Positions 59,934-64,000 of a stretch of 64,000 bases of DNA are shown piece by piece. The translations under genes and the position numbers were made by a program. This DNA comes from ChocPot-Mid sp043804925 (GTDB taxonomy: Bacteria; Bacteroidota; Ignavibacteria; Kapaibacteriales; UBA2268): positions 103,813 to 167,812 of the forward strand of contig JAZDIP010000104.1 in NCBI GenBank assembly GCA_043804925.1, written 5' to 3'. The notes under the pieces were generated by a model that searched no databases, was not told the origin of the DNA, and saw only the letters and a list, made by a program, of their open reading frames with translations. Numbering within the stretch: position 1 is the stretch's first letter; each line of letters begins with the position of its first letter.

Positions 59934-61042
59934 TTTTTGCTAAGAAAATCAACAATTATTTCTGCTGCCTTTTTTGAAGCACCTGTTTCTCCCAACATGA
60001 ACCTAATTTTTTTAAATTGTTCTTGTACCTCGGTATATCTTTCCTGATTAAGGAGTAATGAATTCAATTCAATATAAATATTATTAAAGTCAATATCACT
60101 TTGTATGTACTCGCTTATTAGCCTTTTTTTCAAAAGAATATTAACGAGGGAAATATATTCTAAATTAATTAATCTTTTTCCTAAAAAATACGAAACCGGT
60201 GAGGTTTTATAAATCATTATAAATGGCATTCCGCAGAGAGCCGCTTCAAGATTGGATGTACCTGTCTTGACGAGTCCGGCTTTGGCTTTCATCATTAATT
60301 CAATGGAATCATTTTGTAAGTCCCAATCAGGATGCCGGGACAAGAAAGACTTGTATAAATCATATCCAACACTTTTGGAACCTGCGATAACAATTTTGTA
60401 GTCAGGATTGTTTTTTGAAAATTCTTCTGCAATTTTTTCCATAACAGGGAGATGCTGTGATATTTCTTGTTCCCTGCTACCGGGGAGCAATGCAATAATA
60501 TTTTCACGGGCTTTGTAGTTAGGAAAGCTACCTTCAAAAACCGGATTATCCAGCAAAGGATGTCCGGTAAAAACCGTTTTTATACCATAACCGGAAAAAA
60601 ATTCTTGCTCGAATGGAAACACGGTTAATAACAAATCAGTATTGGTGGCAATTTTCTTTGCCCTGTTTTTTCCCCATGCCCAAAGTTGTGGAGCAATATA
60701 GTAAATTACAGGTATTTTATTTTCTTTTGCAATTCGTGATAACCTGATATTAAATCCGGGATAATCCACAGGAATAAATGCATCTATGATTTCATTTTTT
60801 AATAAATTTGAACATTGCTCTAAAACTTTTTTAAAATATCCATATTTTTTGGCAACTTCCCAAAAACCGACCACAGACATTTCTTCTATAGCTGCAATGG
60901 ATTTCAAGCCGGCTTTTGTCATTTCCCTGCCTCCAATACCGATGAATTCCGTATCCGGTGATATATTGTAAATAGCTTGCATCAATCTTGATGCATGCAT
61001 ATCACCCGAAGGGTCACCGGCAACTATGAAAAACTTTTTCAT
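59930..61042 (-). CDS. lpxB: Lipid A disaccharide synthase
   Basis: 370 residues. A GT19 glycosyltransferase joining UDP-diacylglucosamine and lipid X. The N-terminus KKFFIVAGDPSGDMHASRLM is diagnostic. Others are FIPVDYPGFNIRLSRIAKENKIPVIYYIAPQLWAWG, FPFEQEFFSGYGIKTVFTGHPLLD and LLPGSREQEISQHLPVM. I chose the ATG at 61042, directly before the fold. A longer frame to 61075 adds a hydrophobic stretch without a site. It is the first gene of the lpxB-LPLAT-lpxK-GATase transcription unit. Confidence 0.96.
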   Translation of the reverse strand: MKKFFIVAGDPSGDMHASRLMQAIYNISPDTEFIGIGGREMTKAGLKSIAAIEEMSVVGFWEVAKKYGYFKKVLEQCSNLLKNEIIDAFIPVDYPGFNIRLSRIAKENKIPVIYYIAPQLWAWGKNRAKKIATNTDLLLTVFPFEQEFFSGYGIKTVFTGHPLLDNPVFEGSFPNYKARENIIALLPGSREQEISQHLPVMEKIAEEFSKNNPDYKIVIAGSKSVGYDLYKSFLSRHPDWDLQNDSIELMMKAKAGLVKTGTSNLEAALCGMPFIMIYKTSPVSYFLGKRLINLEYISLVNILLKKRLISEYIQSDIDFNNIYIELNSLLLNQERYTEVQEQFKKIRFMLGETGASKKAAEIIVDFLSKK

Positions 61043-61209
61043 CAATTTTATTTTATAAAATAATATAACTAACAAAAATAAGTATTTTAAATATAATTCT
61101 CAGAATGTTTCATTAAATTTAAAAGGTTTGATAAAAAAATTTTCAAAAAATAAATCAATTTGTTAATTTTACATAAAATATAAGATTGTTCAAATTATGG
61201 GAGTTTGAA

Positions 61210-62541
61210 ATGTCTGAAAAAAGAATTAGTGACCTTTGGCTTAAAGAGGACTGGTGGGCTATTTGGCTCGCATTAGGTATAATTATTGTAGGTATGTTGT
61301 TCTTCTTCTCCGGAAGCACTATTGAACCTATTGCCGTAAAACCTCCCAAATGGGATTCTTTCAACATTCTTATCAGCCACATATCTGAAAATTGGTATTG
61401 GTACATAGCACAGTTTGCTATGTGGCTTATCATTTTTTCCATTAGCGTTAGAATTATGGGTTTTAAGGTAGTAGAATATATACCCGGATTCTTAATTGTA
61501 TTTTTATTATCAGTTTTAATTTTATTTTTCTCATCATGGAGATATGCAAAGGACTACAACTTGGAAGCTCCGCTTGTTGCATTGTTGGTCGGATTATTTG
61601 CGGGTAACTTTATTAAACTTCCCAAATGGCTGGATACCTCATTAAGAACAGAATATTATATTAAGACAGGAATAATTTTACTTGGTGCTACCTTGCCTTT
61701 CACATTGATAATCAAAGCAGGACCAATTGCATTTCTTCAGGCAACCATTGTTTCAGTTTCTACTTTCATGACAATTTACTGGATTGGAACGAGATATTTT
61801 AAATTGGAAAATAAATTTTGCTCCGTTATGGGAGCAGGCGGTTCCGTCTGTGGTGTTTCCGCCTCGATAGCTGTTGGTGGTGCTGTAAATGCAAAGAAAG
61901 AAGCTATATCAATAAGCATTTCTTTGGTTACTATTTGGGCAATTATTATGATTTTCTTTTTACCTATAATTTCAAAAATCATGGGATTGGATGCAGGTGT
62001 TGCAGGAGCATGGATTGGTAATTCCGAATTTGCCGATGCCGCAGGATTTGCCGCCGCCCAAGCAATAGGAGATGAAAAAGCGATTAGGGCTTTCACTTTG
62101 ATGAAAGTCATCGGCAGGGATATTTGGATAGGAATTTGGTCATTTATTTTAGCAATAATTGCTGTAGTTAAGTGGGAGAAAAAAGAAGCTTCTGCCAGTA
62201 AGGTTTCAGCCATGGAAATTTGGTGGCGTTTCCCAAAATTCGTTCTTGGCTTTTTTGTTGCTTCTATAGGTATTACTTTGATTTCAGCAAGCTATTTAAA
62301 CAATGATACATTCAATACCGTATTGGAACCTAACCTGATAGAACCAATTAAAACTCTTAGAACATGGACATTTATTTTTACATTTCTTTGTATTGGTATG
62401 ACTACAAGATTTAAGGAACTCACTAAATTTGGCTGGAAACCATTGGCGGCATTTACTGCCGGTGTAATTATAAATGTAATTTTGGGTTATGTGTTATCGA
62501 ACCATGTATTTGTACATTACTGGACCGAAACGATAAAGTAA
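61210..62541 (+). CDS. YeiH-family putative sulfate exporter
   Basis: 443 residues, about 11 membrane helices, matching the YeiH/UPF0324 family. PLVALLVGLFAGNFIKLPKWL, EYYIKTGIILLGATLPFTLI, VMGAGGSVCGVSASIAVGGAVNA (the conserved GSxCGxSA loop), GVAGAWIGNSEFADAAGFAAAQAIG and KVIGRDIWIGIWSFILAI are seen. The family is proposed to export sulfate or related anions during taurine or cysteate degradation. No sulfonate genes are nearby, so the substrate is open. GGGAG precedes the ATG at 61210. An earlier in-frame TTG at 61186 is less likely. Confidence 0.93.
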   Translation: MSEKRISDLWLKEDWWAIWLALGIIIVGMLFFFSGSTIEPIAVKPPKWDSFNILISHISENWYWYIAQFAMWLIIFSISVRIMGFKVVEYIPGFLIVFLLSVLILFFSSWRYAKDYNLEAPLVALLVGLFAGNFIKLPKWLDTSLRTEYYIKTGIILLGATLPFTLIIKAGPIAFLQATIVSVSTFMTIYWIGTRYFKLENKFCSVMGAGGSVCGVSASIAVGGAVNAKKEAISISISLVTIWAIIMIFFLPIISKIMGLDAGVAGAWIGNSEFADAAGFAAAQAIGDEKAIRAFTLMKVIGRDIWIGIWSFILAIIAVVKWEKKEASASKVSAMEIWWRFPKFVLGFFVASIGITLISASYLNNDTFNTVLEPNLIEPIKTLRTWTFIFTFLCIGMTTRFKELTKFGWKPLAAFTAGVIINVILGYVLSNHVFVHYWTETIK

Positions 62542-62603
62542 ACATGATAACTTTCCAAAAGTTTTAAAATTTCTGATTGATGTTTGAAGATTTCAAATTT
62601 TAT

Positions 62604-63866
62604 TCACTTCATCAAAATAAAAGGTTTTGTATGATAGTTGCTATTAACTTTTAACACTAATAAATAATATCCTGATGCAAAATTTTCGACATTTAACATT
62701 TCCTGATTTTCACCGGATAAATAAAATTTATTTGTTATCTCGATTACTACATTTCCAAAAATATCCATAACCGAAATTTCCATATTTGAATTTTGAGGTA
62801 AAAAGAAATCAATCTTAGCATTAGTTTCAATGATATTCGGTGTAATAGTAATATTGAAATTTGGGGGTTGATTATTTTTTTGAATATCCGAAGTTGTAAT
62901 TGAGAATTCACAACCTCTCTCATCCCATTCTGACCGACCAAATTGGTTTTCTGCAGAAACCAACCATTCGTAGTGACCATTTCCAAGATAACTTGTTGTA
63001 TAAGAAGTATCAGTAATTGTTGAGTCTGAAATAACCAGAATGGCATCAAAATTTCCAATTTTATAAACCTTTAACCAATAATTAGTAATATCTTTATTTT
63101 GATTATTCCAAAATAACTTTACATTAATTATTCCCGATGAATCAATTATTTCAGATGAAACGCATTTCACAATATCAGGCATTTTAATACTTTTGTAAAT
63201 GTTTTCTGCAGATTCTCTAACATAAATGCAATCATCATTTTCGGAAATATTTTGAAGGATTGTAATAAATTCACTCCATCTTGGTTGAACCTCTGCTTTC
63301 AACTTATTGAACGTAAATACATCATCCCAACTTAATGACGGAGTATCTTTTGTAAAAAGTTGCATGATAACCTCAATAGAATGTCTTCGGACCCACCAAT
63401 TTTGTGATATTGTAACAGAGTCTATTATGTCATCTGCAGAATGAAATACACTCACAGCATATCCTTCTGGAAAATTCCAAAGATAAATTTCTGGAAACAA
63501 ATTTAAATCAAATGTATCTTTTTTAACAATGTTCGATTTGTAACCATCGTTTGAAGAATCTACAATGATATAACTTATAATATTACTATAATCTAAACTG
63601 GGAGCAAAAATGAGCTTGTTGCTACCACAATATGGTAAATAGTAAATATCTGGATGTGCGTCTATCGGAATTAAATGGTCTGGCTCAGCATAAACAACAT
63701 CGGGATGAGTTTCGTATAATTGAGCAAGATTTTCAATGTTTAAAGTATCATCAAACTCGATTAATAATGAACCATAGAAATCTGTAACATTTACTATATC
63801 AAACTGGTTATTTATGGAATCTAATAATTTATCCCCGGTAATGTAATCTCCATTTAGTAATTTATA
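62604..63866 (-). pseudogene. 5'-truncated T9SS cargo gene with S8-propeptide-like segment
   Basis: An open minus-strand frame of 420 codons runs from just after an in-frame TAG (63867-63869) to the stop at 62604, with no ATG in its first 120 codons and no signal peptide. Its start, FYGSLLIEFDD...LAQLYETHPDVVYAEPDH, looks like the pro-domain of subtilisin-type proteases. No catalytic domain follows, but a HEAT-like helix pair (about residues 145-225), a fibronectin-like part (about 245-325) and a T9SS domain (ITPNIIETNAKIDFFLP, EISVMDIFGNVV, SGYYLLVLKV) do. A TTG at 63500 would give only 298 residues. It is probably a remnant. Confidence 0.65.
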
Positions 63867-63907
63867 CTAAATTGATAACAAGAGTAGTAAAATAAATAAA
63901 TTTTCCT

Positions 63908-63915
63908 TATATTTG
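63908..63915 (+). promoter_or_regulatory. Candidate -7 box TATATTTG for the rightward gene
   Basis: TATATTTG fits TAnnTTTG of Bacteroidota promoters and lies 38 nt before the start codon at 63954. No clear upstream box is seen. Confidence 0.4.
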
Positions 63916-63953
63916 TAAAAGAACATTTTATCAAATAATAAGGAGAATTACAA

Positions 63954-64000
63954 TGCGTACCTTAAAAGTTGTAGACATTCATTCAATAGATGAATTACGG
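63954..64000 (+). CDS. Start of a rightward gene, unknown (partial)
   Basis: ATG at 63954 with AAGGAGA at good spacing, then MRTLKVVDIHSIDELR to the window edge. Only 16 residues are visible and no family can be named. The strong ribosome-binding site and upstream promoter-like box support a real gene. Confidence 0.7.

Overview
The window is low-GC, densely coded bacterial chromosome. It carries at least six proteins with a C-terminal type IX secretion (T9SS, Por) sorting domain, a DUF4835/PorD-like protein, an Omp28-like protein, a Fibrobacter-type paralogous domain lipoprotein, an ATP-type PEP carboxykinase and a Gram-negative lipid A module. Together these point to the Bacteroidota/Chlorobi superphylum. 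A deep lineage such as Ignavibacteria or Ca. Kapabacteria would fit, but that placement is inference. No rRNA, tRNA or CRISPR array was recognised.

Layout. 1-4.2 kb: the tail of a probable SDR gene, then the divisome genes ftsQ-ftsA-ftsZ and a terminator. 4.2-8.8 kb: an accessory, repeat-rich region. It holds a duplicated noncoding block, two unknown membrane proteins, a GxxExxY gene bounded by outward-facing 18-bp inverted repeats, remnants of a DNA methyltransferase on both sides of that gene, and a structured noncoding stretch. 8.8-13.8 kb: a phosphatase-fold protein lacking the catalytic Arg, a CaiB-type CoA-transferase, a MazEF-like toxin-antitoxin pair, a decayed nucleotide cyclase, a zinc protein and an HMG-CoA-lyase-like enzyme. 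14-24 kb: T9SS cargo, PorD-like, a C45-type hydrolase, an exonuclease/GIY-YIG fusion, a DUF4258-like/DUF2283 pair, a beta-barrel, a nucleotidyltransferase and a beta-propeller cargo. 24-29 kb: aspartate aminotransferase-pckA operon, a FISUMP lipoprotein and a CPBP protease. 28.9-35.7 kb: three T9SS cargo genes, one broken by an in-frame amber codon and two sharing a nearly identical 293-bp sorting-domain module. 35.9-41.1 kb: hpt, a glutaryl-CoA-dehydrogenase-like gene, an orphan DUF2283, ffh and rpsP. 41.2-46.8 kb: a HEPN/MNT pair with a truncated HEPN, dacB, a papain-like/IPT lipoprotein and a CueP-like lipoprotein. 47-54.7 kb: a complete phosphate-acquisition locus (Pho box, porin, pstS, pstC, pstA, pstB, phoU, phoR-like kinase). 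54.8-64 kb: an HhH/barrel protein, an M23 peptidase, a GATase, the lipid A genes lpxK-LPLAT-lpxB, a YeiH exporter, a 5'-truncated T9SS cargo gene and the start of a rightward gene.

The genes form recognisable modules: cell division, oxaloacetate/PEP/aspartate interconversion, phosphate scavenging under a PhoB-type operator, lipid A synthesis and T9SS export. Between them lie several dispersed repeat families. The most distinctive are (a) a TTGTCNGAACT...GATT repeat that borders the GxxExxY gene and (b) many intergenic arrays with a strict 7-bp period. Several genes show fresh decay: an amber codon in the Omp28-like gene, an ochre codon in HEPN, cyclase and methyltransferase remnants, an orphan antitoxin and a truncated cargo gene.
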